A stretch of DNA of 64,000 nucleotides from Omphalotus guepiniiformis. Its lineage: Eukaryota; Basidiomycota; Agaricomycetes; Agaricales; Omphalotaceae. The position numbers and the translations under genes are program-made. The notes below the pieces were generated by a model that saw nothing but the letters and a program-made list of their open reading frames with translations, ran no database searches and was not told the origin of the DNA. Positions 26,170 to 38,487 of the stretch are shown piece by piece. The DNA lies in the NCBI GenBank assembly GCA_028554645.1, contig JAQOOI010000022.1, positions 248,001 to 312,000 on the forward strand. The letters run 5' to 3'. Within the stretch, counting starts at the first letter, position 1. Each line of letters opens with the position of its first letter.

Positions 26170-27273
26170 TTGATGTTCAGACACATCATCGGCGGCAGCA
26201 CCTCGCATGTAAAACGTCTACCGATACCGATTCTACCAAGAGGTTTTTCAAGGATACATCATACGGCGTCGAATTTTCTTCATCCGAGATACGCGTTCGA
26301 TGCAAGTTTGTTCCCAAATCTAACCCGGGAGAACCTGAAAACTCGCTCCTTCCATTCGACGCGTTGTTCTCAACAGGATAGCAAGGATGAAACGTTGTTT
26401 TCAAGGGTGTCGCGTAGGTTGTTATACAAAAAAGACGGTACATCTCGTTCTAAAACCACAGGGTTATTCATAAGTACGTCTTTCCCCCTCCCTCCCTTCC
26501 ACCCTTCCTCTCCTTCCCTTCCCCCACACACCCCACACCCTCCAAACGCACACTAACCCCCGAACCCAACAGCCGCCCTCTCAACAACCCTCCTCCTAAT
26601 CCTCATCCCAACAATCCCCCAAATCCGCGACCTACTCCACATAAACCTAACTCTAATAACAGTCCTACAAATCCAACACCTAGATCACCAACAGTACACC
26701 CACGTGGATTGGGGGGATTGGGGGGAGACGATGGAGTATTTGAATGGGGTTGTAGGGGCGCTGGTTGAGGGTGGGGGTGGGGGGTTGTTGACGCGGGAGG
26801 ATGTTGAGGTTTTTTGGGGGGTTGTTAGGGAGTTGGGTGGGGTTGATGTGGGTGGGGGTGGTGGGGGTGGTGGTGGTGATGGGGAGTCGAATATGGACTC
26901 TGACTCGGAATCCCATTTGACGGACGCGGACTCGGACGCGGACTCGGACTCGGACTCGGAAGCCCCAAAACTAAAATCCCGTATCCACGAAAAATCAAAA
27001 CAAACCGCGGATAGAATCCACATACTTCTCTCGGGAACGAAAAAGGAGCCTTATGAGGCGTCGCAGGAGATTGTGAGGATTGTTAGGGAGACGTTGGTGG
27101 GGATTGTTGAGGAGTTGCGGGGTGCGAGCGTGAGCAGCGAGGTGGGTGTGAGTGGGGGTAAGGAAGACTCCCTCGAGGTTATTCTAGATCATTTGCGTGA
27201 GGATGAGGAGGATGCAAAGGCGAGGGTTGAGAGTATTAGGGAGAGGGAGAGGGAGAAGGAGGAGGAATTTTAG
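26170..27273 (+). CDS. Paralogue C of the local family
   Basis: Two exons, 26170-26473 and 26573-27273, phase 1 intron GTACGT...AACAG, about 334 aa. The leader MFRHIIGGSTSHVKRLPI is basic and ends TRSFHSTRCS. Then LLYKKDGTSRSKTTGLFI (compare B), a hydrophobic span (LSTTLLLILIPTIPQI), HVDWGDWGETMEYLNGVV, a Gly-rich run, a run of D/S repeats (DADSDADSDSDSE) and a helical tail (EASQEIVRIVRETLVGIVEE). It ends in E/R-rich coiled-coil sequence. An upstream in-frame alternative start was not found; the frame beginning 26157 is different. Function unknown. Confidence 0.7.
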
Positions 27274-27520
27274 GGGTAAGGTAGATAAGGTAGAATGTGA
27301 ATGCGAGAACTCCCTGCGCTAGCTTTGTGTTATGTACTGTACTTCGTCAGTCATCTAGAACTTGCACGTATGTATGTAAAGCGAGAGGGGTACGTTAGAT
27401 TTGGGTGTACGTTGAGTGTATATCACTATCGGTTCGTACTCCAGAGTCAATCCTATAGGCAGGGTGATACATATATGAATACTCTGATAATAGTGCATCG
27501 GATGAGGTAGAAGTAATGTT

Positions 27521-27612
27521 GGCCGCCTGGCGAAATGGCATCGCGTCTGACTACGATCTTTGAAACGGATCTTCGTATCAGGAGATTGCAGGTTCGACCC
27601 CTGCGGTGGTCA
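27521..27612 (+). tRNA. tRNA-Arg(ACG) with a 20-nt intron
   Basis: The acceptor stem GGCCGCC pairs with GGTGGTC (two G-U pairs), followed by discriminator A at 27612. T-arm: GCAGG-TTCGACC-CCTGC. Anticodon stem TCTGA/TCAGG; after removing 27557-27576 the loop is CTACGAA, giving anticodon ACG. The intron lies one base 3' of the anticodon, the canonical nuclear position. The CCA end is not encoded. Confidence 0.92.
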
Positions 27613-27633
27613 CTCGTCCATGGTCTCAACTAG

Positions 27634-27641
27634 TTTTTTTT
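27634..27641 (+). terminator. RNA polymerase III terminator of the tRNA gene
   Basis: A run of eight T residues starts about 21 bp after the mature 3' end. Confidence 0.8.
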
Positions 27642-28084
27642 CTATTCTCAAAAAAAACAAAAAAGTAAGAAAGAAAAAAGGGAGTCAAATAAAACTCTCC
27701 TCGTGTTACAGCTGAACAAGCAGATTCTGTGAATGTCTATTGAACGAAAGTCTTGTTCGTTTGTGGTAGTACTACGTATGGAAACAGTTAATGTGATTGT
27801 CCTGAAGTACTAAGACAGTATACGGCACGATTCGGTCTCTCGGAGGATCTGATACCCTGTATGATGCTTGTATAGTATGAACTGCGGTGTGTTAAGAAGA
27901 CTCAGAGGAATATAAAACTTACCGGAAGGAATCGTTGGAGGGAGTTATTAGAGCTCAACGGCATCAGATGCATGCAGCGAGTCTTAAGTGTGGACCTGGC
28001 ATACCTACCAAAGAGACTCGAGTCAGTCATCCACTCAAACACAGCATATGTATCACTTACCCCAAGTTAGTAACTCAGCTATGA
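27642..28084. other. Intergenic, no gene seen
   Basis: A 443-bp spacer between the tRNA terminator and the 3' end of the RWD-DUF1115 gene. Purine-rich A/AAG sequence follows the tRNA. No coding motif found. Confidence 0.5.
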
Positions 28085-29119
28085 TCAAGCCGCCTTCGAC
28101 GTTCCAATACTACCAATCCCCATCTCTATTAAATATTTCTCTCGACCAATTCTACGCATTTCATCCATGACCTCTCCTACTTTCTGGAATTCTAACCATT
28201 GGCTCCCCAGACCCCCCGCCGTCGTCGAGTCTTTCCCGATTGGAGCCAGTGGTAGAGGTAGGGGAAGGGGTTCGATGAATCGCGTACGTAGAGCTAGCCA
28301 TTGCATTGATTTGACGTTGGACGCGAAGTCGTAGATGTTTTGGTGTGAGCCGTAGGCGTAGATTATACCGGGGTACCCGATTTTGGAGAAGCCGGTTAGG
28401 GAGAGGGAGGAGGACCAGTGGGAGAGGGAGCGACGTTTTGTGGGGGAGAGGAGGTGGTGGGAGGTTAGGAGGATGTGGTATTGGGTCTGGGGAGGTGTGT
28501 GAGTTGGGGGTGGGGAAGATGGGGAGGAGGGGTTTGAGGTGGAGTGTGGAGATGTGGTTGTGGTAGATGAGAGTTCCTGCGAAGCGAAAGCTTTTTCGTG
28601 TAGGAGAGGGAGGAGATGTGAAGATACGAGTTCGTATATTGGATAACTGAATAGATAGATAGATTTAAGCATTGTATGTCAGTACATATTCAAATGAACT
28701 TGAAACACCTACTCGGAATCACCAACCTCGTTCATCTTTTCCTTGACGATTTGTTGCCAGTATTCCTGTTCAGATCTTGAAATATCTCCTCCTTTAACTG
28801 ATACCGTAGCTTTCGCATGCGTAGTGGAAGACGCTCCATTTGCGCATCCAGACGATGCCGCAACCCGAGGAAACGTTATCTCAAACCATACATTCAGAGT
28901 TTCCAGGCCAATTTGAAAGCAAGGAGGCGGTAGAACCTGCGACAGCGACCGGCGTGATGCCCAAGTTTCAAAAACTTCAAGACCTTCGTTATTGTATAGG
29001 TTAACCGCTTCAGTCCAAGACTCGCAATGTTCTAGAAATATGAAGAGCTCGCCAGGAAGTAGGGAGCAGCTGATGAGTTGTATTTCCTCGAGCTGGTGCG
29101 CTAAATGAGAGGAAGACAT
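28085..29119 (-). CDS. RWD + DUF1115 domain protein (RWDD2-like)
   Basis: About 322 aa in two exons, 29119-28713 and 28646-28085; the intron is GTAGGT...TTCAG, phase 2. The N-terminal RWD domain begins HQLEEIQLISCSLLPGELFIF and contains the typical VWFEITFPR strand. After the join (GDSDYPIYEL) the DUF1115 part shows HILLTSHHLLSPTKRRSL, HWSSSLSLTGFSKIGYPGII and NVKSMQWLALRTRF. This is the same domain order as animal RWDD2 proteins. A Ser/Pro/Thr-rich insertion separates the two parts. The biochemical role is unknown; RWD domains usually mediate protein contacts. The start is the first ATG of the only open frame. Confidence 0.88.
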
Positions 29120-29296
29120 ACTGTAAATGATGACATTGATGAGTCAAAGGAACTTACATACTGTACAAGGTGACGTGACCCACACGTGACAAGCGCGTCC
29201 TGTCACAAATCACGTTGAATTCATTTTCTCGACTTACAACCATCATCCCCAAGCGCCCTCGTCGAGCGTGCTATTGCTTCCCACAAGCGAAAGACG

Positions 29297-32200
29297 ATGC
29301 CACCAAGGCGATCATCGCGTGCAAGAACATCTGTGGAACCTACACCGATCGAACCTGCTCCTAATAAACGCAAGAGGGGTCAACAGCAACCGATTGATAT
29401 TGATGATTTGGAGGAGAAAGAGAATGTTGTTAAATTGCCTTCGACGAGAGGACGAAGGGGTTCTTCTGTGAAGGATACAAGTGCATCTGTACCTTCAACT
29501 GCGGCTGCGGCTGCACGTTCTGGGAGATTGAGAGGGTCTGCGCGTGCTAGAGAGAGTGTGTTGGAGGAGGTGCATGAGACGGAGGATGAGAGTGATGAGG
29601 CGCCGCCGATGAAGAAGAAGCGTCCTTCGTTGGAGGCTCAGGAGCATGTGCATGCTGAGGAGAGTGATGAAGAGGAAGAGGAGGAGGAGGAAGAGGAAGA
29701 GGTTGTTAAACCTAAAGGGAGAAAAGGGAGAAAGGCAAGTGAGCCGCCGTCCAGGACGAGACAGACGGCAAGAAGGGGGAGACCTTCTCGACCACCTGCG
29801 GCTCAGTCATCTCGTTCGAGTCGTGGTAGCAGATCGGCGCGGCGTGTGCAGTCTGATGAGGAGGATGATAGTGAGCGGGTGGAAAGTGATTCTGATGATG
29901 TTTCGAAACCTGCTGCTTTCGATGTCTCCATGGATGAAGAGGAGGACGAAGAGGAGCCGGTAGTCTCGAAGAAGAAGAAGGGACGGACAGTGACACGGGT
30001 TTCGAGGGTGTCGACTGCTAAATCTTCTTCTTCTCACGCTTCGTCACGACGATCATCCGTGCCCGTCAAAGAGGAGAAGGAGGAGGAGGAGGAGGAAGAG
30101 GAGGAGGAGGAAGCTGATCCAAAGCCACCGCCAAGAAGGGGTCGTTCGACGCCGAGAGCTTCTACTTCTAGGGCTTCAAAGGCTTCGTCTCGTCGATCTT
30201 CTGCACAACAAGTGATTGAAGAAGAAGAGGAGGAGGAGGAAGAAGAAGAGGAGGAAGAAGAAGACGAACTAGAAGAAAAGGTGGTTGCTCCTGCTCCCGT
30301 CGAGGAAGAGGAAGAGGAAGAGGAAGAAGAAGAAGAGAGGTCCCTTTTAATGGACCGCCCGCCCTCTCTACCGCCTGTTTCTCAGCCTCAAGTCCCTTCC
30401 ATTCCTGAGGAACCTGAAGGTCCTCGCTCCCGTCTCGTGATACACAAGTTAATTCTTGTGAATTTCAAGAGTTACGCCGGTCGTCAAGAAATTGGACCTT
30501 TTCATAAGGTATATTCTCTATCTTATCAATTCAATTCTGAGATTACCGTCAAGCTGAATATGGGTGCTGTGTAGTCTTTCTCTTCCATCGTCGGTGCGAA
30601 TGGTTCTGGCAAATCCAATACTATCGACGCTCTTCTCTTCGTGTTTGGGTACCGCGCTACTAAGATGCGGCAGGCTAGACTTTCGGAGCTGATTCATAAC
30701 TCTGCTCGATATCCTGATCTCGATGAATGTAGTGTCGAGGTTGTTTTCCGCGATATTATTGATCTAGTAAGTTGTTCGGAGCATCATCCCCCTAGTCACG
30801 ATTTCTCATGGTTTGGTTTGGTGTAGCCAGGACCCGATGCGTTCGAATTAGTACCTGATTCTCAGCTAAGCGTCGCGCGCCATGCGTACAAGAATAACAG
30901 CAGCACGTATACTATTAATGGGAGGGGTAGTAGTTTCTCGGAGGTGCAGACTTTGTTGAAGGGTCGTGGAATTGATTTGGATCATAAACGATTCCTAATT
31001 CTTCAGGTAATGTTACTCTCCCTATCGCCTATGGCTCTGGAAGAAATCTGATATCTCATTATATTTCGTTAGGGCGAAGTCGAATCCATTGCGCAGATGA
31101 AACCGAAAGGTACTGAGCATGATGATGGGTTACTTGAGTATCTCGAGGACATCATCGGGACGTCAAAGTACAAACAACCCATTGATGATGCCCTCATCGA
31201 TATGGAGAATTTGCAGGAAGAACGCATGGAGAAGCTTAATCGTCTGCGGCTTGTAGAGAAAGAGAAGAACTCGTTAGAGGATAAGAAGAAGGAAGCGCTG
31301 AATTATTTGAGATTGCAGAATGAACTTGTCAAGGCACAGTCGAGGTTGTATCAGTGGTATATTTGGCAGACGTTGCAGAATGATGAGAGGTTGAGGACGT
31401 TGATTGTAAGTTGTTTGTTCTTTTTTGTGGATGAGCGTTGAGATTCTGGTGATGTTCACGATGTGTATTAGGAACGAAGCACGAAGCAGCTTGAGGAAGA
31501 GACGGAGAAGAATAGGGACGACGTGGAACATTTAGAGGCTCTGACAAGTCATTACTCTGATCGCCAGAAGGCGTACAAGGTACTAACTAGTGTTTTCTTT
31601 GCTCTCACGACGTTAATTGTCCACAATTATCTTTGTAGGAAGTCCAAGAGGCTGCTATCGCTGCACAAAAGGAACTCGCAGATCACGAGAAACAGAAAGT
31701 TGAACTTAATGAGCGTCGGAAGCATGCTGCGACCAAGTCGAAGAAGGTGAAAAAGTCGTTGTCGGATGTGAGTTTTGTCTTTTTGGGACTTTTTGATTCG
31801 ATGTTCTTTTGCTCACATTTGTGCTTGCGTTAGGCAACGGCTGCTCGTAAGGCTGCGGAGAATACTATTGAAGATAGTACGGAGAAGATTGAGAAGGAGA
31901 AGAAAAAGCTCGCTCAGTATGAGGCGTCCTTGGAAGAGGAAGAGGAGGTTCTCGCAGAAATCCAAGAAGGCCTAAAAGATATGATTTGTCTTTTGTACCA
32001 CATTCGCCTAACTCTCATGCCCGTATCCACCTTTATACAGATAAGACGCAAAAGTTCTACGAACAGAAAGAGGTTTTACAAAAGGAGCTACAACCTTGGA
32101 CTGCGAAGATTAATTCCAAGCAGGCTGAGATCGATGTCGCTACTGGTGAACGTGATGCGCTGGTACAGAAAGCCGAGACGGCAAAGGCTGCTTGTGAAGA

Positions 32201-35200
32201 AGCTGAAGAAAATCTTGCGAAATTGAAAGCTGAGCATACTGACAAGGTTGGTTTTTCCTTGACTCATCAAGTGGGTATACACCTAAGGAATCTTATTTGA
32301 ATCTATTCCATAGATTGAGCGACAAGCTAAATGCAAATCTGACAAAGCCCAGCTGAAAACTCAGAAAGAGGCAGCGCAGAGGAGGCTGGTTGTAAGTTTG
32401 ACCACTGGACATTCTTTTGTCATGTCGTTGACGCTTTTGGTATAGTCTGCTCAAGAGCAAGAGCGACAGTGGAGGACGAAGGCTTCGTCTGCAAATCAAC
32501 GTGTTCAAGAAGCGAAATCGTCTCAAGCTGAGACAAGGTCACAAGGCAAAGTTTTAGATAGCTTGACACGTTTGAGAGATACCGGGCGTATTAGCGGCTT
32601 CCATGTAAACCAATTTCACTTTTCCGACACGATGTTGTTCGATGACTGACTATTTCGCTGTAGGGCCGTTTGGGAAGCCTCGGGACGATTCCATCTGAAT
32701 ACGACGTCGCCATCTCCACCGCGTGTGGTGCGCTCAACAACATGGTCGTCGATACTGTCGACCAAGGACAAGCATGCATCGAGTACCTCCGGAATCAAAA
32801 CATCGGCCGTGCTTCGTTCATGGTGATAGAGAAGATCAACTACCCTGCAGAGAAGCTTCAGAGGATTCAAACACCTGAGGGTGTCCCTCGTCTTTTTGAC
32901 CTCATCAAGCCGAAAGAATCACGCTTTGCGCCGGTGTTCTATAAAGCCATCTCTGATACGCTTGTTGCGAAGGACATGGAACAAGCCAATCGTATCGCGT
33001 TTAGGGGTACAAAGCGCTGGCGGGTGGTGACGCTTGCTGGGCAGTTGATTGATACCTCTGGGACGATGTCTGGTGGTGGTAATCAGGCCGCGAGGGGTGG
33101 AATGAGTTCGAAATTGGCTGCGGACTCTGTTAGTCCTCAGGTACTAAGAGGGTATGAACAGGAGAGTGATGCAGCTGCCAGGGAGCTGGAGAAGGCGACG
33201 GGAGAAGTACGTGCGGCTGAGGCAGAGCTAGAGGAATTGAATAAGGCGGGACCCGCGATTGATTTGGAGTATGAGAAGCTCGGATTGGATACATCGACGG
33301 GTAGTCATCGTATTACCGAGGCTGAGAAGCGTTTCCGTGACCTGAAGTAAGTGCTTTTCGCTACCCTGTCTTTTCGCCGTTTGCTAATGGGGCATTTAGA
33401 TCGCAAAGCAAGCCTGATGCCGCGGATGTTGCGCGAATCTCTGTTCTGGATAGAAGCATAAACACATTCACCGCAACGCTAGAGCAGCTCAAAGAGAAAG
33501 CTTCTGCCATCGAGTCGTCTTTGAAGGAAGTGGAGGATAAAATTCTCAAGATTGGAGGGTCTAAACTGCTAGCGCAAAAGTCTAAGGTCGATGGCATTCG
33601 GAACCATATCAATCTGACGAATGACGCCATCACGAACGCTGAGGTCGCAAAGGCAAAAGCGGAGAAGGACTTGATCAAATACGATTCGACCATTGAGAGT
33701 GATACGAATTCACTGAAAGAGGCCGATGCCCAGGTCGCCGAACTCGATGAGCAGCTTCAGACACTCGGAGAGTACGTTGCGGGTCTAGAGGCTAGCGTAG
33801 AGAAGGCTCAGGCTGCGGAGGAACATCAGCGAGAGGATCTTGACGAGTTGAAAGGGCAGTTGGAGGCAAAGGCGGAGGAGGTGGAAGCTTTCAAGCAGAC
33901 TGAGGTGAATTTTCACTTTGTTTTCTTCACTGAAGAAGTTTTTACTCATATTGAGTTGTTGTTTTTCAGAATAAAATTCGAAAGGAGTTGGCCCAACACG
34001 AAAAAGACTACAAGGAGAATGAAAAAACGATGGAGCATTGGCAGCAGCTGCATGACCAGTTGACGCTCGAGGAAATTGAGCAAGTGTCCATTTTGATATC
34101 CTCTTAGAGCCTGAACCCTAAATTCTATAACTAACAGTGAGGATGACGAAGATGAAGAAGGGGATGAAGCGAGCAAGGATGGTGATGACGATGTCGAGGG
34201 AGGCGATGTTAGAGCGGATCCTGATCGACCACAGAAAAAGAAACACTCATCTCACGAGTTGCGCACGTATACCACTGCCGAGCTTTCGAAATGGACCAAG
34301 CGTGATTTGAACGTCGATGTGCAGACTTTTGATGGTACGTATTGTTCTTCAAGGTTCTTAATCAATGACAGCTCAACTTTCTCATATAGATCAACTCAAA
34401 CGGGCGAAACCGAACCTGAACGTGCTTGAAGAGTATAAACAGCGCGAGGAGGAATACTTCAGCCGTCTTGATGATCTTGAGAAAGTCACGCTGAAGAGGG
34501 ATGCCCAGAAGAAGACGTATGATGATCTGAGGAAGCAGAGGCTGGATGAATTTATGACTGGGTTCAGTGCGATCTCTTTGAAATTAAAAGAGATGTATCA
34601 AGTAAGAATTATCTTCTCGTCGCGGAGGTCAATGCAAACAGCGCTGATTGATGCTTACTTTCTGGATAGATGATCACTATTGGTGGCAACGCAGAACTTG
34701 AGCTCGTAGATAGTATGGATCCGTTCTCCGAGGGTATTATATTCAGCGTGATGCCGCCAAAGAAGAGCTGGAAGAATATCTCGAACTTGTCTGGTGGTGA
34801 AAAGGTGCCGCTGTCTTTGTTTCTTGATATGATACATATTACTAATTTGCTGCTTTATCTTTAGACTCTCAGTTCCCTCGCTCTAGTCTTCGCTCTACAT
34901 GTTTTCAAGGTGTGTGACATCCTTGCTGGCTCGCAAAATGTCCTTCATCTTTTCCTTTTTCCTCTAGCCAACCCCGTTGTATTTCATGGACGAGATCGAT
35001 GCCGCCTTGGACTTCAGGAACGTCTCCATTGTTGCAAACTATATCAAGGATCGAACGAAGAACGCCCAGTTCATCATTATATCCCTTAGGTAAGGACAAT
35101 TCAAACCTCGGTGCTACTCTTCTGCTGACCGCGTCACCTGTGTAATACAGGAACGATATGTTTGAAATGAGCCATCGTCTCATTGGTATATACAAGACAG

Positions 35201-35355
35201 CGAATGCTACGCAAAGTAAGTTGTTTATTGTCCAGCTTTTGGTGAGTATTGCTGACCGTGATGCAGGTATTTCGATCGACAACCAAGATTTGCATACCCG
35301 TCCAACAAACCCTGCTGGGTCTGCACCTCAAGTGCGCGCTCCAACTCAAGCATAA
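29297..35355 (+). CDS. Condensin subunit SMC4
   Basis: Structural-maintenance-of-chromosomes ATPase of the condensin complex, roughly 1.6-1.7 thousand residues in about 17 exons. A long low-complexity N-terminal extension (RRSSRARTSVEP, multiple Glu runs of 8-15 and SR-rich basic patches, codons 1-350) precedes the head domain: LVIHKLILVNFKSYAG, Walker A in SSIVGANGSGKSNTIDALLF, FILQGEVESIAQMKPKG. Long coiled coils flank a hinge (GRLGSLGTIPSEYDVAIS; SGGGNQAARGG). The C-terminal head has the signature LSGGEK split by an intron, then YFMDEIDAALDFRNVSIVA. The R-L-V-I-H-K-L start and Q-M-K-P-K-G are SMC4 hallmarks. It ends in a short Pro/Gln-rich tail. Confidence 0.96.
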
Positions 35356-35599
35356 TCACAGTCGCATCTAGCTGATGCCCTCACGCTATCATATCTATTG
35401 GCCAACGAATGTCATATTCAATGGCCTGTTGTCTTTCTGTTTCGCTTTGTTTCTGTCAGGTGTGATGATAAGTGTACAGTATTACTCAGTGCAATGTTGC
35501 GATGTATCTACACTACAGTCACAGTTTCGTGTCAATTCTATACTTCTTCTTCTCTCCTGACACGACGCGTCGTTCACCGCTCAGCACTCAGGCCTCAGG

Positions 35600-37007
35600 C
35601 TACAGCAACTCCAAGAGGATGTTCCCCAAAGCGTATAGTGCCTTGCCATCATTACCATCTCTCTCTAGCTCAAGCTCGAACACCGAACAGAGCTGAGTCT
35701 CATGCCTCGCATCATCGACACTGGGACCTAGCGAGTCTACCGGGTATGCCTCAGGTAACAACACCGGCCTGCTTTTATCACAAAACCACTCGTGTCCCAT
35801 CGCATCGCGCGCACGTAACCTCTGTTCCGGAGGGTACACCAAAAATCTCTTGATGAGATCAAGCAACTTCTGTCCAGCTTCTGCCTCCTCCCCATCTGGC
35901 AGATTAACCAAAAACTCCTCTAGCGCAACAGCGGGCACGACAGTAAATACCACCCTCTGGGCGTCGGGTAACTCTGCAAAACCTGGCCAGGTATTTTCGT
36001 TGGGCGTTCCCATCACTTTGAAGATGCTCCATGCTAGACCTATTTCGCCGCGCGTTGCGTCGAAGAGGGTAATACGGTCGTGGGATGAGTGGGATGAATA
36101 GGAGGGAGAGGAGGGATGGAGGGCAGTGAAAAATTCGGCAAAAAGCGCGCCGAGACTCCAGAGGTCGATTGAAGGGGCGGAGTAGGAGCGTGTACCGAAG
36201 AGCAGCTCTGGAGCTCTGTATGGGCTGTTGCACAGACCAGATTAGATGATGAACTCTTCTCTAGAATATTAAAGGATGAATACCCACCCAGTAGACACTT
36301 CGAAATACATTCTTTCCTTTGACTCAGGCCACAGGTCCCCTTTTGACTCTGTCTCGTTCCCGTCTTTCCAGGAGATACCAAAATCGATGACCTGTACTCG
36401 GCCTGTGGGCCTGAACAGCACGTTCGCAGGTTTGATATCGCGGTGTGCGACACCGTGTTCATGGAGGTACGCTACAGCACTTAGGGTTTGAAGCATAAGT
36501 GAGCGTGAAGCGAGAGTGAATCTAGTGTTTGACTGAGGAGTAAATCGCGGAGAAGCGAGGAGAGTAGAGAGCGAATGAGGGATGTAAGGCATCCAGATCT
36601 CAAGTGTGTTTTCTACGGTATTTCGGAGTGAGTCGAGGATTGGTATAACCTAAACAGTGAGGGGACGTTATTTCCAGATATCAGTCGTCCATAACATACG
36701 CCAACGTACATTGATATGAGAAACTGCACTCAAAATCCTGCATTCTTTGATAATATCGTGTGGTTCTTTGGAAAATTTGCGATTTATAGTAGCAGATTTG
36801 ACCACTACGAGCTGGGATTCCTCGTCGTCTACTGAAGCTAGAGTGCGATAGACAGTAGACGCGATGCCCTCGGCGATTATTGTGAAATCGGGGTCGGTAT
36901 CGCTGAAAGCGTCATCCTACAGTGAAAGTGTAATTTTAATCATTGACAAGCAACGGGAAGGAAACACTCACGTTTATCCATTCGTTTTCGTTTTCTGCAG
37001 AACTCAT
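35600..37007 (-). CDS. CDK-like (CMGC) serine/threonine protein kinase, Csk1/CAK-like
   Basis: About 409 aa in four exons: 37007-36972, 36916-36710, 36649-36288, 36224-35600. The glycine loop is weak ([10 protein letters not shown]), followed by the lysine strand LVVVKSA. The catalytic loop [13 protein letters not shown] in VIDFGISW and the APE segment YRAPELLFG with [13 protein letters not shown] are intact,so an active kinase is expected. CMGC features include a PYRAPE-type P+1 loop and [11 protein letters not shown], typical of CDK-like kinases. There is no PSTAIRE helix; the equivalent is [14 protein letters not shown]. Closest by pattern are fungal CDK-activating kinases (Csk1/CAK1), an inference. 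The gene is divergent from the ankyrin gene with 181 bp between starts. Confidence 0.85.
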
Positions 37008-37188
37008 GTAACGAGCAGCCGGAGCAAAAGAGATGATGGATGTAGAGGAGCAACATATAGAAAACAAAGCCCAATACTTGATCAGACCTTCTTCCCTTCC
37101 ATTTCGCGTGTTCCACCTTAAGCTTACTGTTTCATTAGATCTCCATAGATCTCTTTTTGCCTTTCCTTTCATATTATCCTTTTTCGCA

Positions 37189-38049
37189 ATGGCCGATTCA
37201 GATACTCAAGGAGCGACTAACAGTAAGAGACTACTTTACTCTTCTTTCATGAATCCTGACAATTATCGCCGATCGGTACTGAACTTGTTCTTCTCCCTGG
37301 TCTCCTTGGATCTATAAGATCAACGCTTGCTCGCTGCTGCTAGAGAAGACAACGAAGATCTACTGCTAGAAATATTCTCAGAAGGAAATTTTGACATCAA
37401 TTATCAAGATGGGTGAGCTACTAGTTATATGTTACTTCGAAGTCCACCTGAACCTCCTATGACTTAGCTTGGGAAATACAGGTATGAGCCCGTACATATA
37501 AGTCTCCCAGATTCTCCGGGGCTGACCCTCAAACTTGCTCCATCGATTCAAGCATTACACATCGCGTGAGCCCTATCGACCGCTGGATTGACCATTCACT
37601 CCTCATCCTTTACTGCTAGCGTCTCAAACGGCTCAACCGATGTCCTCGAGCACATCCTTTCGCACGAATCATGCGACGTAGATCCGATAAATCGCATTGA
37701 GAAAGCTACGCCCCTCCACCTCGCCGTGAAACTCTCCAACCCTGAGCTTCGCGCGTACGTCGTCGACTCGTTACTCGAAGCTGGCGCCGATACGCGGATA
37801 AAGGATAAGAATGGGGAGCTAGCGGTTGATTTTGTGCCCCCGGAGGATGAGGCTACGAGGACGCTGTTCAGGAAGGCGAAAGCGCAGGGGACGTTTGGAA
37901 GAGATGATATTGCTAGCGGTGAGTTTGTTGGGCCGATTCTCTCGTTCCTTTGGTGACATTGTGGTTTCTGTTCTTTTCTCGTTTGTGCAGATGATGATGA
38001 TGAACCTGGTTCTGGTTCTGGTTCTGGCTCCGGCTCTGATGATGAATGA
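37189..38049 (+). CDS. Small ankyrin-repeat protein
   Basis: About 170 aa in six exons, including tiny ones of 14 and 13 nt (37189-37222, 37319-37412, 37468-37481, 37553-37565, 37620-37918, 37991-38049). Splicing rebuilds a first ankyrin repeat, G-L-G-N-T-A-L-H-I-A-V, encoded across four exons. Then ATPLHLAVKLSN with LLEAGADTRIKDKNGELAVD forms the next repeat, and the protein ends in an acidic/Gly-Ser tail (DDDDEPGSGSG...DDE). Size, two to three repeats and acidic tail resemble yeast YCR051W-type proteins; that assignment is tentative. The N-terminus DQRLLAAAREDNEDLLLE is a typical capping helix pair. Confidence 0.85.
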
Positions 38050-38487
38050 CGGATCGATTTGTTTTACCGTACTCCTGGTAGATGTTCGGGTATTTTAGAT
38101 CCTGTCCTCCTCATTTGACTTGGCTGCAAGGGATTTTCTTATACAATACGGTTAGACATGATTGTAACATTTAATTTAGTACCGAAGGAATACGAAGGCA
38201 TGATATTCTGAGTGAACCTGGCACGATTGCGTGACAGGCTACGCCGTATATCAGTAGCTTTGCAATTAGCACCCCACCATACATATTGCCATATAATACT
38301 CATCATCCTCAAGTCAGTAATTGATGAGGCAAACTGCTCTTAGAAGATAAAATGAAGAGAGTTTGAAGCTGACAAACTTGTATCATCCAGGATATTCACA
38401 ATTTATCTTGGCAAAATCATGTAACTAAACATTCTTAATGTATGAATCTCATCGGAAATATGTTACAACACTTATAAAACAAGCCCT
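38050..38487. other. Convergent spacer, no gene seen
   Basis: AT-rich 438-bp region between two 3' ends. No ORF or RNA gene recognised. Confidence 0.5.

Noticed and set aside
25503..26201. 232-codon minus-strand open frame overlapping the paralogue B leader
   Set aside because: Different frame from the conserved R-x-F-H-S-T leader and Y-K-K-D-G block; it spans the B/C promoter and is an artefact of Arg/Ser-rich sequence.
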